Assembly: GCA_018622675.1 (NCBI GenBank)
Contig: CP076020.1
Span: 62,001-126,000, forward strand
Length of the DNA: 64,000 bases
Direction of reading: 5' to 3'
Origin: Mycoplasmatota bacterium
GTDB taxonomy: Bacteria > Bacillota_I > Bacilli_A > Izemoplasmatales > Hujiaoplasmataceae
Shown here one piece after another: positions 16,389 through 24,558 of this stretch; within the stretch, counting starts at the first letter, position 1, and every line of letters begins with the position of its first letter. The translations under genes and the position numbers were made by a program. The notes under the pieces were generated by a model. It ran no database searches, was not told where the DNA came from, and worked only from the letters and a program-made list of their open reading frames with translations.

Positions 16389-17216
16389 ATGAAAATAGTT
16401 ACATTAGTTGAAGATAATAAGAAAATAGATGGGATAGAAGCAGAGCATGGTGTAAGCTTTTTTATTGAAACACAAAAACATAAACTATTATTTGACTTAG
16501 GACAAGGTGATTTATTTTCTCTTAATGCTAAAAAGTTAAATATTGATTTAACAGATGTTGATACCGTCATTATTTCACATGGTCACTATGATCATGGAGG
16601 TGGACTTAAAACTTTTTTAAATATTAACAGTCATGCAAAAATATATATACAAGCATCAGCAATTGGAGAATTTTATTCAGAAAGAGAAAAAGACCAATAC
16701 ACATATATTGGTCTAGATAAAACATTAGATAGGTCAAGATTCGTTTTTTTAGAAGGTGACTCTGATATTGATGAAGAATTAAGTCTGATTAGCCAAATAG
16801 AAGGAATGGATTATTTTCCTAATAGTAATCATACTTTATATAAAAAAGAAAATAATAAGTTAATCTTAGATGATTTTAAACATGAACAGAGTTTGCTTGT
16901 TCAATCTAATCAATCTACTATACTTTTTGCAGGATGTGCTCATCAAGGTATAGTTAATATCATAAATCAGGTTGAAAAAAAATTGGATGGTAAAAGAATT
17001 AACATTGTTTTGGGAGGCTTTCATTTAAAGTCTAGGTATAAAGAATATGAAGAATCAACAGCTAATGTTAAACTAATTGGTGAAATATTAAAGGATAAAA
17101 AAATCGATAAATATTATACTGGTCATTGTACAGGCCAACAATCATTTCTTACTTTAAAAGATATATTAAATAACCGGCTGTTTGCTTTTTATCCAGGTTT
17201 AATTATAGAAAAATAA
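16389..17216 (+). CDS. MBL-fold metallo-hydrolase
   Basis: A 275-residue metallo-beta-lactamase-fold enzyme. The metal motif is ISHGHYDHGGGL (HxHxDH) near residue 60, with further likely ligands in FAGCAHQGIVNI and GGFHLK and a final TGHCTG. This arrangement resembles the subgroup of dihydropterin-like (RibF-AB-phosphate synthase-like) MBL hydrolases found in archaea and anaerobic bacteria. The true substrate is unknown. AGGAAGGTG precedes the ATG. Confidence 0.85.
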   Translation: MKIVTLVEDNKKIDGIEAEHGVSFFIETQKHKLLFDLGQGDLFSLNAKKLNIDLTDVDTVIISHGHYDHGGGLKTFLNINSHAKIYIQASAIGEFYSEREKDQYTYIGLDKTLDRSRFVFLEGDSDIDEELSLISQIEGMDYFPNSNHTLYKKENNKLILDDFKHEQSLLVQSNQSTILFAGCAHQGIVNIINQVEKKLDGKRINIVLGGFHLKSRYKEYEESTANVKLIGEILKDKKIDKYYTGHCTGQQSFLTLKDILNNRLFAFYPGLIIEK

Positions 17217-17258
17217 TAGAGTTTTTATATAAACTTATTTAAATTTGCTAAGGAGAAG

Positions 17259-17912
17259 ATGATGACTAAAAAACAATTGATAAATCATTTTATGATTTTA
17301 TGTTTATTCGTGACTCAATCTATCATTGTCTATATCGTTTTGGGGCAAGGGTTACATATCATGTTGGCTTGGAATGCTTTTTTAGCCTTTATCCCGCTTG
17401 TTTTTATTTTTTTATATCATTTATATGGTAAAAATAAATATTATAAATGGGGACTTTTTATATTGTGGTTACTTTTTTATCCTAATAGTATTTACTTAAT
17501 TACTGATTTAATTTATATCAATCAAGAATCTTTTATGCAAGATCAAGGCATGTATCAGGGTTTCATATATTTAAAGGATTTTAAGGTTTATTTAGGCTTT
17601 TTGCATATATTTTTAGGCGCTATGTATGGTGTTTTGACAGCTTTAGTGTCTTTTAAATATTTTTATCATCACTTTGACAAGAGAATGATTAGGATTTCAT
17701 TTTTTATAGGTATACCCATACTTGTTTCTATTGCAGTTTATATAGGTAGATTTTTACGGTTTAATAGTTGGGATATATTGAGTCCAGTTAAAGTAGTTGT
17801 TGGGTTATTAAATGATTTAAGTGTTTTTAGCATATATTATGTAATCTTGTTTTCATTGATTCAATACATTATCTTTGGAGTATTTATGTTGTTTTCTAAA
17901 AAGCTCATATAA
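17259..17912 (+). CDS. DUF1361 integral membrane protein
   Basis: 217 residues with about six or seven membrane helices. The segment WLLFYPNSIYLITDLIYI is the hallmark of the DUF1361 family, and the residues RFLRFNSWDIL late in the protein agree. Function is unknown. AAGGAG lies before two adjacent ATG codons. No terminator is evident between this gene and the downstream phosphodiesterase, which has its own -10 box. Confidence 0.78.
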   Translation: MMTKKQLINHFMILCLFVTQSIIVYIVLGQGLHIMLAWNAFLAFIPLVFIFLYHLYGKNKYYKWGLFILWLLFYPNSIYLITDLIYINQESFMQDQGMYQGFIYLKDFKVYLGFLHIFLGAMYGVLTALVSFKYFYHHFDKRMIRISFFIGIPILVSIAVYIGRFLRFNSWDILSPVKVVVGLLNDLSVFSIYYVILFSLIQYIIFGVFMLFSKKLI

Positions 17913-17976
17913 TTTTCCTTTTAGCAGCTAGTAACTTATGATACAATGTAATAAAAATAAACAAAGGATGTATGAT

Positions 17977-18945
17977 ATGAAATTTCTAAAAAAATTGCTT
18001 GTTGCTATTCTTATATTATTGGTTTTATCGTTAACATTATTATTTGTACCCAAACCTAAATATACAAAAACAAATCCTTTTTTATCAACAGATGGTGTGC
18101 CTTTGGTAATGGCCCATGCTGGTGGTAAAGGTGTTTATCCTGATAATACCATGGCAGCTTATCTATATTCATATCAGTTAGGTGTTGATGTTTTAGAAAT
18201 GGATGTCCAGTTAACAAAAGATAAGATTCCGGTTTTATTACATGGTCAAAACTTAACTGGTAATACCATTCAACATTCTAATTGTGATAAAGTAGTATGG
18301 GAAGAAGATTATGAAGATCTTTATAATCAATGTAATTTTGGATATACTTACCAAGAAGACAATGGTGATTTTTTATATAAGGATATGTCTGTTCAAGAAT
18401 GGCAAGATGCTAAGGTATATTTACCAACATTAGAAGAAGTTTTTCAAACTTTTGGTAATGAAATCTTGTATAATATTGAAATAAAAGCTGATGCGGATGC
18501 GCCAAGAAATGAAACAGCAGATGCAGTCATTGCATTAATTGAAAACTATCAATTAGAAGATCATGTGTTACTTGCAACTGCCTTTGATGATATTAGTGAG
18601 TATATACTTGAAGAGTATCCTGATATCATGTTATCAATGAGCTATGGTAGTGCTATAGATACTGTTGTAAATATATATACCTTGACAACAGTCTTTAGAG
18701 GAAAACCTAAATTCGCGGCTATGCAAGTGCCTCTTTCTTATGATTTGCCTGTAATTGGTGATTTTAATGTTAATAGGTGGGGGATTATTCATGGACTTGA
18801 TCAACAAGATGTAGCTATTCATTTTTGGACAATCAATGACGAAGATACAATGAGGAAACTTATAAAACAAGGTGTAGATGGTATTATTACTGATGATCCC
18901 GAATTACTCATGAGTATCATAGATGAGTATCAAACAACTGATTAA
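17977..18945 (+). CDS. Membrane-anchored glycerophosphodiester phosphodiesterase
   Basis: A 322-residue enzyme of the GDPD family, hydrolysing glycerophosphodiesters from phospholipid turnover to glycerol-3-phosphate and an alcohol. An N-terminal membrane helix (residues about 5-25) anchors it. The active-site stretch MAHAGGKGVYPDNT, then VLEMDVQLTKD and LLHGQNL give the catalytic His pair and metal-binding Glu/Asp. The C-terminal WTINDEDTMRKLIKQGVDGI is typical. The ATG at 17977 follows AAAGGATG. An in-frame ATG 39 bases upstream lies at the likely -10 box (TACAAT, 17942-17947) and is rejected. Confidence 0.9.
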   Translation: MKFLKKLLVAILILLVLSLTLLFVPKPKYTKTNPFLSTDGVPLVMAHAGGKGVYPDNTMAAYLYSYQLGVDVLEMDVQLTKDKIPVLLHGQNLTGNTIQHSNCDKVVWEEDYEDLYNQCNFGYTYQEDNGDFLYKDMSVQEWQDAKVYLPTLEEVFQTFGNEILYNIEIKADADAPRNETADAVIALIENYQLEDHVLLATAFDDISEYILEEYPDIMLSMSYGSAIDTVVNIYTLTTVFRGKPKFAAMQVPLSYDLPVIGDFNVNRWGIIHGLDQQDVAIHFWTINDEDTMRKLIKQGVDGIITDDPELLMSIIDEYQTTD

Positions 18946-18946
18946 T

Positions 18947-18986
18947 AAAATCACCTTATTCTTTAAGCGAATAAGGTGATTTTTTA
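18947..18986. terminator. Bidirectional terminator between converging genes
   Basis: AATCACCTTATTC and GAATAAGGTGATT form a 13-bp perfect stem with a 7-base loop and A/T tracts on both sides, so it can serve both the phosphodiesterase (plus) and the SRPBCC gene (minus). Confidence 0.88.
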
Positions 18987-19418
18987 ATTATTTTCTTTTT
19001 CAATCATTTCTTTAAATGCGGATAAAGAATGATCCCATCCCATTTTGTTTTCAACAAAAACGGTTTTTCCATCAGGGAGTTTTTCAAATCCTGATTGTAT
19101 GATTCTGAGTTCCGTTTTATTTTTTATTTCAGTTAACTTGTAGCTTACCTCTAACTGAAATTTGGAGTGATAATGCCTATGGGGATTGAATGTTTTAATT
19201 TTAAGAATCTCGTTTGTTTTATTTTCAATAATCTCACCATATAAGAGTACTTGATCGAAATCATGAATTGTTTTATACCATTCCAAGTGATTATCATCTT
19301 TTTTCCTAAGCATACAACCCATATATTTTTTTACATATTCATTATCAAATAAAGCTTTCCAAACAATGTCCTTAGACGTAGGTAATAGTATCTTTTTATC
19401 TATAATCATTTTGACCAT
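18984..19418 (-). CDS. SRPBCC (AHSA1-like) domain protein
   Basis: A 144-residue protein of the START/Bet v 1 superfamily, closest to the AHSA1 (activator of Hsp90 ATPase homologue) group by its start KILLPTSKDIVWKALFD and its end MGWDHSLSAFKEMIEK. Members bind hydrophobic ligands; physiological roles are mostly unknown. AAGGAG lies 10 bases before the ATG on the minus strand. It stands alone between a bidirectional terminator and a divergently transcribed EF-G gene. Confidence 0.8.
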   Translation of the reverse strand: MVKMIIDKKILLPTSKDIVWKALFDNEYVKKYMGCMLRKKDDNHLEWYKTIHDFDQVLLYGEIIENKTNEILKIKTFNPHRHYHSKFQLEVSYKLTEIKNKTELRIIQSGFEKLPDGKTVFVENKMGWDHSLSAFKEMIEKENN

Positions 19419-19586
19419 TAATTTTTAACTCCTTTTTATCTTTACCTTAACTATATAACATAAGAATAATAAAGTCTAATGTTGTGTAAATTGAAGATGC
19501 TTATATATATGAGATTATTGTATTCATTAAATAGAGATAAAAAGAGTTTTTTTTACCTTTTATATTCTTTTATTTTTATGACTTTA

Positions 19587-19618
19587 TGATATAATGAAAT
19601 AGATTGAAAGCGTTTTTA
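19587..19618 (+). promoter_or_regulatory. Extended -10 promoter with cre-like site before the EF-G paralogue
   Basis: TGATATAAT (19587-19595) is an extended -10 element. Just downstream, TGAAAGCGTTTTTA (19605-19618) matches the catabolite response element consensus closely and would overlap the first transcribed bases, a position where CcpA blocks initiation. Promoter is well supported; the cre role is inferred. Confidence 0.6.
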
Positions 19619-19636
19619 AGTGAAAGGAGAAATTAT

Positions 19637-21715
19637 ATGAAAGAGTATAAAGCAAATGCTTTAAGAAACGTTGTCTTATTGGGACATTTAGGAAGCGGTA
19701 AAACATCTTTGGCAGAGTCCCTAGCTTATATTTCAGGTGGGATTGACAAAAAAGGTAGTATCGAGAAGAAAACAACCATTTCAGATTACACTCCAGAGGA
19801 ACACGCGAAACAAAGTTCTTTGACAACTGGATTGGTTCCTGTTGAATTCAAAGATACAAAAATCAACTTTTTAGATGCTCCTGGAGCTGACGAAATGATT
19901 GGTGACATTACTTATGCAATGTCAGCAGCTAACGCAGCAGTATTGGTAGTAGATGCATCAAGTGGTATCCAAGTTGGTACAGAAAAAATGTGGTTGGAGA
20001 TTAAGAAAAGAAATCTACCAGCAATGATTTTTGTAAACAAAATGGATAAAGAAAACATTAAGTTCGAAGAATTACTAGAAGAAATTAGAACTAAATTAGG
20101 TAAGCAAGCAGTACCTTTTGCTTTACCATTAGGTAAAAGTGATAGTTTTGATGGTTTTGCTGATATCGTTGAATTGAAAGCAAGAATCTATGATGGAAAT
20201 GCTTGTATTGATGGAGAAATCCATGATGACAAAAAGGAAAGAGTTGAAAATTTAAGACAAGATTTAGTAGAAACTGTTGCTGGATCTGATGAAGAATTAT
20301 TAGAAAAATATTTCAATGGTGAAGAATTGACCATGGAAGAAATTAAACGAGGATTGCATTTAAGTGTTTTAAATGGGGAAGCAGTCCCGGTATTAGTTGG
20401 TTCTGCAACTAAGGACATTGGTACTTTAACAATGTTGCATATGATAAGAGCTTATTTCCCTTCAATGGCTGAATTAGAAGGAAATACTGGTTTGATGGTA
20501 GAGACTGATGAAGAAGTTTCTAGAAAATATGATGAAAACGAGCCTTTTTCTGCGACAGTTTTTAAAACCATCATTGACCCATTTATCGGAACAATCAATT
20601 ATGTTCAAATTAAATCGGGATCACTAGAAAAAGATCAAGAAATTTACGTATCAAATTCTGAAAATGTTGAAAAAGCGACACAACCATTTACATTGATGGG
20701 TAAAGAACAAATCACTATGGATAAATTCTTTGCTGGAGATATTTGCGCTATGGCAAAAGTTCCACATGTTAAAACTGGAACGACTTTATCTGATAAGAAA
20801 AGTAAAATTGTTTATCCAGAAGTTAAAACTCCAACACCAACAATGTATTTAGCTGTTAAAGTTGAAAATAAAAAAGATGAAGACAAATTATCAAGTGCAT
20901 TGGCTAAATTGCAATTAGAAGACAATACATTTGAAACGAGAAGAAATAAAGAAACTGCACAATTATTGATTGGTGGCCAAGGTATGATTCATATCGGTTA
21001 CATCATTGATAAAATGAAAAATGCATACAAAGTTGCATTAGAAACTGAAGATCAAAGAATTGTTTATCGTGAAACGATTAAACAAACAGCTGAAGCTGAA
21101 GGCCGTTACATTAAACAATCTGGTGGCTCTGGTTATTATGGTGTCGTTGTTATGAGATTTGAGCCTTACGCTGAAGAAGAGTATTTATTTGAGGAAGAAG
21201 TATTTGGTGGAGCTGTTCCAAAAGGATATTTCCCTGCAGTAGATAAAGGTTTACAAGAAGCCTTAGAACATGGTGTTTTAGCTGGGTTCCCAGTAATTAA
21301 CATTAAAGGTGTTTTAACAGATGGTAAATATCATGCAGTAGATTCTAATGAATTAGCATTTAAAAAAGCCGCTGGTATGGCATTTAAAGCTGCTTGTAAA
21401 TCAGCTAAACCAGTTATTTTAGAGCCTATTTATAAATTAGAAGTCATGATTAAAGATGAATATTTAGGTGATGTACTAGGTGATATTAATAAACGTAGAG
21501 GTCGTGTGCTTGGTATGGAACCTGCAGTAGAAGGTTACCAAAAAGTTATTGCTGAAACACCTGAATCAGAAATCACAAAATATACAATTGATTTAAAAGC
21601 GATGACACAAGGATCAGGGACATTCACTCGTGAGTTTGTTAAGTACGAAGAAGTGCCTCACAATTTAGTGGATAAAATTGTTGAAGAACACAAACAATTT
21701 GAAGAAGAACATTAA
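19637..21715 (+). CDS. Elongation factor G-like GTPase (EF-G paralogue)
   Basis: A 692-residue translational GTPase. The P-loop GHLGSGKTSLAE and the G4 motif NKMDKE are intact, but the switch II motif reads DAPGADEM in place of the canonical DTPGHVDF. This, together with the divergent effector region, marks it as an EF-G paralogue of the FusA2 type, not the housekeeping translocase. The C-terminal domains IV and V are present (GSGYYGVVVMRFEP, YLGDVLGDINKRRGRV). It stands alone, away from ribosomal protein genes. The ATG at 19637 is preceded by AAAGGAG. Paralogues of this kind have been tied to ribosome recycling or stress; the role here is unknown. Confidence 0.88.
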   Translation: MKEYKANALRNVVLLGHLGSGKTSLAESLAYISGGIDKKGSIEKKTTISDYTPEEHAKQSSLTTGLVPVEFKDTKINFLDAPGADEMIGDITYAMSAANAAVLVVDASSGIQVGTEKMWLEIKKRNLPAMIFVNKMDKENIKFEELLEEIRTKLGKQAVPFALPLGKSDSFDGFADIVELKARIYDGNACIDGEIHDDKKERVENLRQDLVETVAGSDEELLEKYFNGEELTMEEIKRGLHLSVLNGEAVPVLVGSATKDIGTLTMLHMIRAYFPSMAELEGNTGLMVETDEEVSRKYDENEPFSATVFKTIIDPFIGTINYVQIKSGSLEKDQEIYVSNSENVEKATQPFTLMGKEQITMDKFFAGDICAMAKVPHVKTGTTLSDKKSKIVYPEVKTPTPTMYLAVKVENKKDEDKLSSALAKLQLEDNTFETRRNKETAQLLIGGQGMIHIGYIIDKMKNAYKVALETEDQRIVYRETIKQTAEAEGRYIKQSGGSGYYGVVVMRFEPYAEEEYLFEEEVFGGAVPKGYFPAVDKGLQEALEHGVLAGFPVINIKGVLTDGKYHAVDSNELAFKKAAGMAFKAACKSAKPVILEPIYKLEVMIKDEYLGDVLGDINKRRGRVLGMEPAVEGYQKVIAETPESEITKYTIDLKAMTQGSGTFTREFVKYEEVPHNLVDKIVEEHKQFEEEH

Positions 21716-21723
21716 TTTAACTT

Positions 21724-21750
21724 AAGCGGCAAATTTAAATTGCCGCTTTC
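21724..21750 (+). terminator. Terminator after the EF-G paralogue
   Basis: AAGCGGCAA and TTGCCGCTT pair around ATTTAAA, followed by a short T-rich run. Confidence 0.82.
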
Positions 21751-21830
21751 CTATTATATATTTTGCTTGACTAGAAAAATAAATAATGCTAAAGTATTAT
21801 GTGAGACATAGTAATAAAGGTGGTTAAATA

Positions 21831-22679
21831 ATGGATAAAATTGGATTATTAATTGATAGTACAACGCATACTAGCGAAGAGTTAACATCATACGATTTTA
21901 TAAAATCAGTGTATTTAAAAGTTGTTATAGATGATGAAGAGTATTTAGAAAAAGATTTATCAAAAGAACAAATGGAGTCTTATATTCAGAATTCAACAAA
22001 AATGTTAACTTCTCAACCAGCACCAACAGATTTTGTTGATGCAATTAATGAATTTCATAAAGAGGGTTATACACATGTCATTGTAGTTGTTTTATCTGAT
22101 AAAATCTCTGGAACGTTTCAATCTGCTCTATTAGCTAAAAACCTTGTAGAAGTTGATATAGAGGTTAGTGTTCATTCTCCCCAAGCAGCTTCATTTGGTG
22201 TAGCGAATGGATTAAGAATCTTAGCTAAGGAAATAAAAGCTGGACTTAATTTCGAACAAGTAATGAAACTTTATTATAAATTGTTTGAAGAGCCTTTTAT
22301 TGCCTTTACCTTATCTAATCTTAAGCACTTATTTAAAGGTGGAAGATTAAATAGAGTACAAGCTTTAATCGGTACAGTTTTAAGAATTAAACCCATCGTT
22401 CAAATGGTTGATGGTAAGTTAAAAATGGTTCAAAAAGAGAGAACCAATATAGCTTGTCAAGAATTCTTTATGGATAAGATTGATTATTATGTTAATAAAT
22501 ATGAAAATGTTTATTTAGATATTATAAATTTAAATATGGAAAAATGGGGCCAAAGTCTAAAAGATGCTGTAGAAGCAAAATATAGTAATGTACACATTCA
22601 TACGACTGATTATGTGAGTCCGGTATTTTATGTACACTTAGGGAATAAAGGTTTTGGTATTTCAATCATTGCATATTAA
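21831..22679 (+). CDS. DegV family fatty-acid-binding protein (FakB-like)
   Basis: A 282-residue DegV protein, which binds a fatty acid and presents it to fatty acid kinase FakA for phosphorylation and use in phospholipid synthesis. The N-terminal IGLLIDSTTHTS, the middle VVLSDKISGTFQSA and the motif LKHLFKGGRLNRVQA are typical. A second DegV domain lies far downstream (gene at 52927), fused to a DAK2 domain, which could be the kinase partner for this protein. It has its own terminator. A weak promoter with TTGACT at 21767 is possible. Confidence 0.9.
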   Translation: MDKIGLLIDSTTHTSEELTSYDFIKSVYLKVVIDDEEYLEKDLSKEQMESYIQNSTKMLTSQPAPTDFVDAINEFHKEGYTHVIVVVLSDKISGTFQSALLAKNLVEVDIEVSVHSPQAASFGVANGLRILAKEIKAGLNFEQVMKLYYKLFEEPFIAFTLSNLKHLFKGGRLNRVQALIGTVLRIKPIVQMVDGKLKMVQKERTNIACQEFFMDKIDYYVNKYENVYLDIINLNMEKWGQSLKDAVEAKYSNVHIHTTDYVSPVFYVHLGNKGFGISIIAY

Positions 22680-22686
22680 AATACAA

Positions 22687-22716
22687 TAGATTTCTGTTTT
22701 TACAGAAATCTATTTT
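22687..22716 (+). terminator. Terminator after the DegV gene
   Basis: ATAGATTTCTG and CAGAAATCTAT form an 11-bp stem with a T-rich loop, followed by TTTT. Confidence 0.85.
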
Positions 22717-22844
22717 TGATAAAAAAAATTTATTGAATGGATGATAGAATTACGATTTTAAAGAAAAAGTTTCAATAATAATTTGTGCCATCCTTTGTAA
22801 GAAACTTATATTATAGTATTTTACAAAATAAACAAAGTTTATTC

Positions 22845-22873
22845 TTGACAAATAATCATTCATTTAGTAAACT
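22845..22873 (+). promoter_or_regulatory. Promoter of the four-tRNA operon
   Basis: TTGACA (22845-22850) and TAAACT (22868-22873), 17-base spacer, 23 bases ahead of tRNA-His. Confidence 0.75.
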
Positions 22874-22896
22874 AATATGTGCGTAAAAACTTAAAC

Positions 22897-22973
22897 GGCG
22901 GTTGTGGCGAAGTGGTTAACGCATCGGATTGTGGCTCCGACATTCGTGGGTTCGATTCCCATCAGTCGCCCCA
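22897..22973 (+). tRNA. tRNA-His (anticodon GTG)
   Basis: The anticodon loop TTGTGGC carries GTG. The extra 5' G (22897) pairs with C73, the hallmark of tRNA-His. The acceptor stem GCGGTTG pairs with CAGTCGC using G-T pairs. CCA is encoded. Confidence 0.93.
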
Positions 22974-22999
22974 ATTTGTTTTTTTACGTAAAAAAAGAA

Positions 23000-23074
23000 T
23001 GGGCTATGGCCAAGCGGTTAAGGCATCGGACTTTGACTCCGAGATCGGAGGTTCAAATCCTCCTAGCCCAGCCA
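23000..23074 (+). tRNA. tRNA-Gln (anticodon TTG)
   Basis: Acceptor TGGGCTA pairs with TAGCCCA, discriminator G, encoded CCA. The anticodon loop CTTTGAC carries TTG. Confidence 0.93.
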
Positions 23075-23082
23075 TTTTTTTT

Positions 23083-23158
23083 GACCCGCTAGCTCAGTTG
23101 GTAGAGCATTTGACTTTTAATCAAAGGGTCAGGCGTTCGAATCGCCTGCGGGTCACCA
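23083..23158 (+). tRNA. tRNA-Lys (anticodon TTT)
   Basis: Acceptor GACCCGC pairs with GCGGGTC, discriminator A, encoded CCA. The anticodon loop CTTTTAA sits on stem TTTGA/TCAAA. Confidence 0.94.
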
Positions 23159-23167
23159 TTATTATGG

Positions 23168-23250
23168 GCGGGTATGGCGGAATTGGCAGACGCGCTAGAC
23201 TTAGGATCTAGTTCTTCGGAGTGCAGGTTCAACTCCTGTTACCCGCACCA
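23168..23250 (+). tRNA. tRNA-Leu (anticodon TAG)
   Basis: Class II tRNA with a long variable arm. The acceptor GCGGGTA pairs with TACCCGC, and CCA is encoded. The anticodon loop CTTAGGA sits on stem CTAGA/TCTAG. Confidence 0.93.
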
Positions 23251-23265
23251 GCATGGATTGAAGTA

Positions 23266-23294
23266 GACTTTCATTATTGAAAGTCTTTTTTTTT
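23266..23294 (+). terminator. Terminator of the tRNA operon
   Basis: GACTTTCA-TTAT-TGAAAGTC followed by nine T. Confidence 0.88.
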
Positions 23295-23297
23295 ATG

Positions 23298-23326
23298 AAA
23301 AAAGTCAGGATATTATCCTGACTTAT
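23298..23326 (-). terminator. Terminator of the yidD operon (minus strand)
   Basis: On the minus strand, AAGTCAGGATA and TATCCTGACTT form an 11-bp stem followed by TTTTC, right after the stop codon of the DUF3137-like gene. Confidence 0.85.
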
Positions 23327-23328
23327 AT

Positions 23329-24159
23329 TTATTCTAAGCTTTTGTAAATTGATCTTCCTAAGGAAACCAGTGAACTGATCTGCTTTTTTAATTCATTTAA
23401 TTGATCTTCATTAAGTTCTTTGGGTGCTAAATCATTATATAATTCATCAATGGCTATATGAATTTCTTTTCTAGCACCACTGATATAAATATGTTTATTG
23501 TATTGGTTGATTAAATCGTTGAATATTTTATTTGCATAATGAGGAAGTGGGTTATCATCCGCACGATATACTTCATATCTCTCGTTCGATTCGATTTTTT
23601 TTAATTGGTCGTTGATATATTTTAACTTACCTTTAGTTCTAATTTCGAATGAAGATTGATTATTACAATGAAGAACCATGTAAATACCATTGAAAACAGG
23701 TTTGTTAGATTTTTCAGTTTTTGAATACGCATAAAAACTATAAATATCTATTCGGTTGTTCAAGTAATAGTAACTTAGTCTATATCTAACAACCTCAGAA
23801 TGGGCTTTTGAAAATAACTTTCCTTTTTCTATGAACTCAATAGTGAGCGGGAAACTTTCGTACTCATAATGAGTTGGATCATCTTCAAATACTTGGTCAA
23901 TCACCTTTTTATACAAGAACTCATACATTGGTCTCTCACTAACATAAAAAGATAAGGCTAAAAATACAAGTAATATAATAAAAATGATAGATGCGAAAAT
24001 CCAAAATAGAGTCTTTAAAAATGGTCCGCTTTGGTTAAAGTATATAGCCAAAGGAATGAATGGAGCTACAAAAACAAATAATAAGAAACTGAGTTTAAAG
24101 TATAGGTTATTCTTATAGCTTCTATATTCTTTATTGTATTCTTCAATGAGATTCTTCAT
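23329..24159 (-). CDS. DUF3137-like membrane protein
   Basis: A 276-residue protein with two membrane helices near the N terminus (about residues 22-42 and 48-72) and a large cytoplasmic domain. The layout and the start [17 protein letters not shown] suggest the DUF3137 family, but I recognise it only by general resemblance. It overlaps the yidD gene by 17 bases, with AAGGAG in the correct place for the ATG, so both are made from one message. Function is unknown. Confidence 0.6.
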   Translation of the reverse strand: MKNLIEEYNKEYRSYKNNLYFKLSFLLFVFVAPFIPLAIYFNQSGPFLKTLFWIFASIIFIILLVFLALSFYVSERPMYEFLYKKVIDQVFEDDPTHYEYESFPLTIEFIEKGKLFSKAHSEVVRYRLSYYYLNNRIDIYSFYAYSKTEKSNKPVFNGIYMVLHCNNQSSFEIRTKGKLKYINDQLKKIESNERYEVYRADDNPLPHYANKIFNDLINQYNKHIYISGARKEIHIAIDELYNDLAPKELNEDQLNELKKQISSLVSLGRSIYKSLE

Positions 24160-24415
24160 TTTGAGGCTCCTTTTCCTTGATGTTTATATGAATATCACGC
24201 TTTTTAAATTTAGGGATAGGATCATATCCGCCTCTAGAGAATGGGTTACATCTTAGTATTCTCCATATAGACAAGATGCTTGCATAAAAAAAGTTATAGT
24301 TTTTGTAAGCATCAATAGCGTAATTAGAACATGACGGATGATACCTGCATGTTGGGTTTTTGTTTTCAGTTGCTTTTTGATAATTTCTTATTAATTTTAT
24401 AAAGAATTTTTTCAT
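24143..24415 (-). CDS. yidD: YidD membrane protein insertion efficiency factor
   Basis: A 90-residue protein of the YidD/UPF0161 family, which helps membrane protein insertion at the inner face of the membrane. It has the family signature [19 protein letters not shown] followed by [17 protein letters not shown], with three conserved cysteines. I choose the ATG at minus-strand position 24415, with GGTGAT 4 bases upstream, over two upstream in-frame GTG codons that form part of that ribosome site. Its usual neighbours (rpmH, rnpA, yidC) are not in the window. Confidence 0.93.
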   Translation of the reverse strand: MKKFFIKLIRNYQKATENKNPTCRYHPSCSNYAIDAYKNYNFFYASILSIWRILRCNPFSRGGYDPIPKFKKRDIHINIKEKEPQNEESH

Positions 24416-24431
24416 CTTAATCACCACTATA

Positions 24432-24460
24432 ATTATACTAATATTTATGCTTTATTGCAA
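24432..24460 (-). promoter_or_regulatory. Promoter of the yidD operon
   Basis: On the minus strand TTGCAA (24460-24455) and TATAAT (24437-24432) are separated by 17 bases, just upstream of the yidD start. Confidence 0.78.
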
Positions 24461-24496
24461 TTTTTTAAATTAAGCAAGTAATATAAAATCTTATCC

Positions 24497-24526
24497 TTGA
24501 TTAAAAGTGCAATTATCTATTATAAT
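24497..24526 (+). promoter_or_regulatory. Promoter of the endonuclease lipoprotein gene
   Basis: TTGATT (24497-24502) and TATAAT (24521-24526), 18-base spacer, followed 33 bases later by the chosen ATG. Confidence 0.72.
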
Positions 24527-24558
24527 AGATGGGTAACATTATGAAGGAGGCAAGACAA

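Noticed and set aside
22879-23211. Open frames of 110 and 62 codons running through the tRNA cluster
   Set aside because: They coincide with tRNA-His, Gln and Lys sequences and have no ribosome site; translation of tRNA genes is an artefact.
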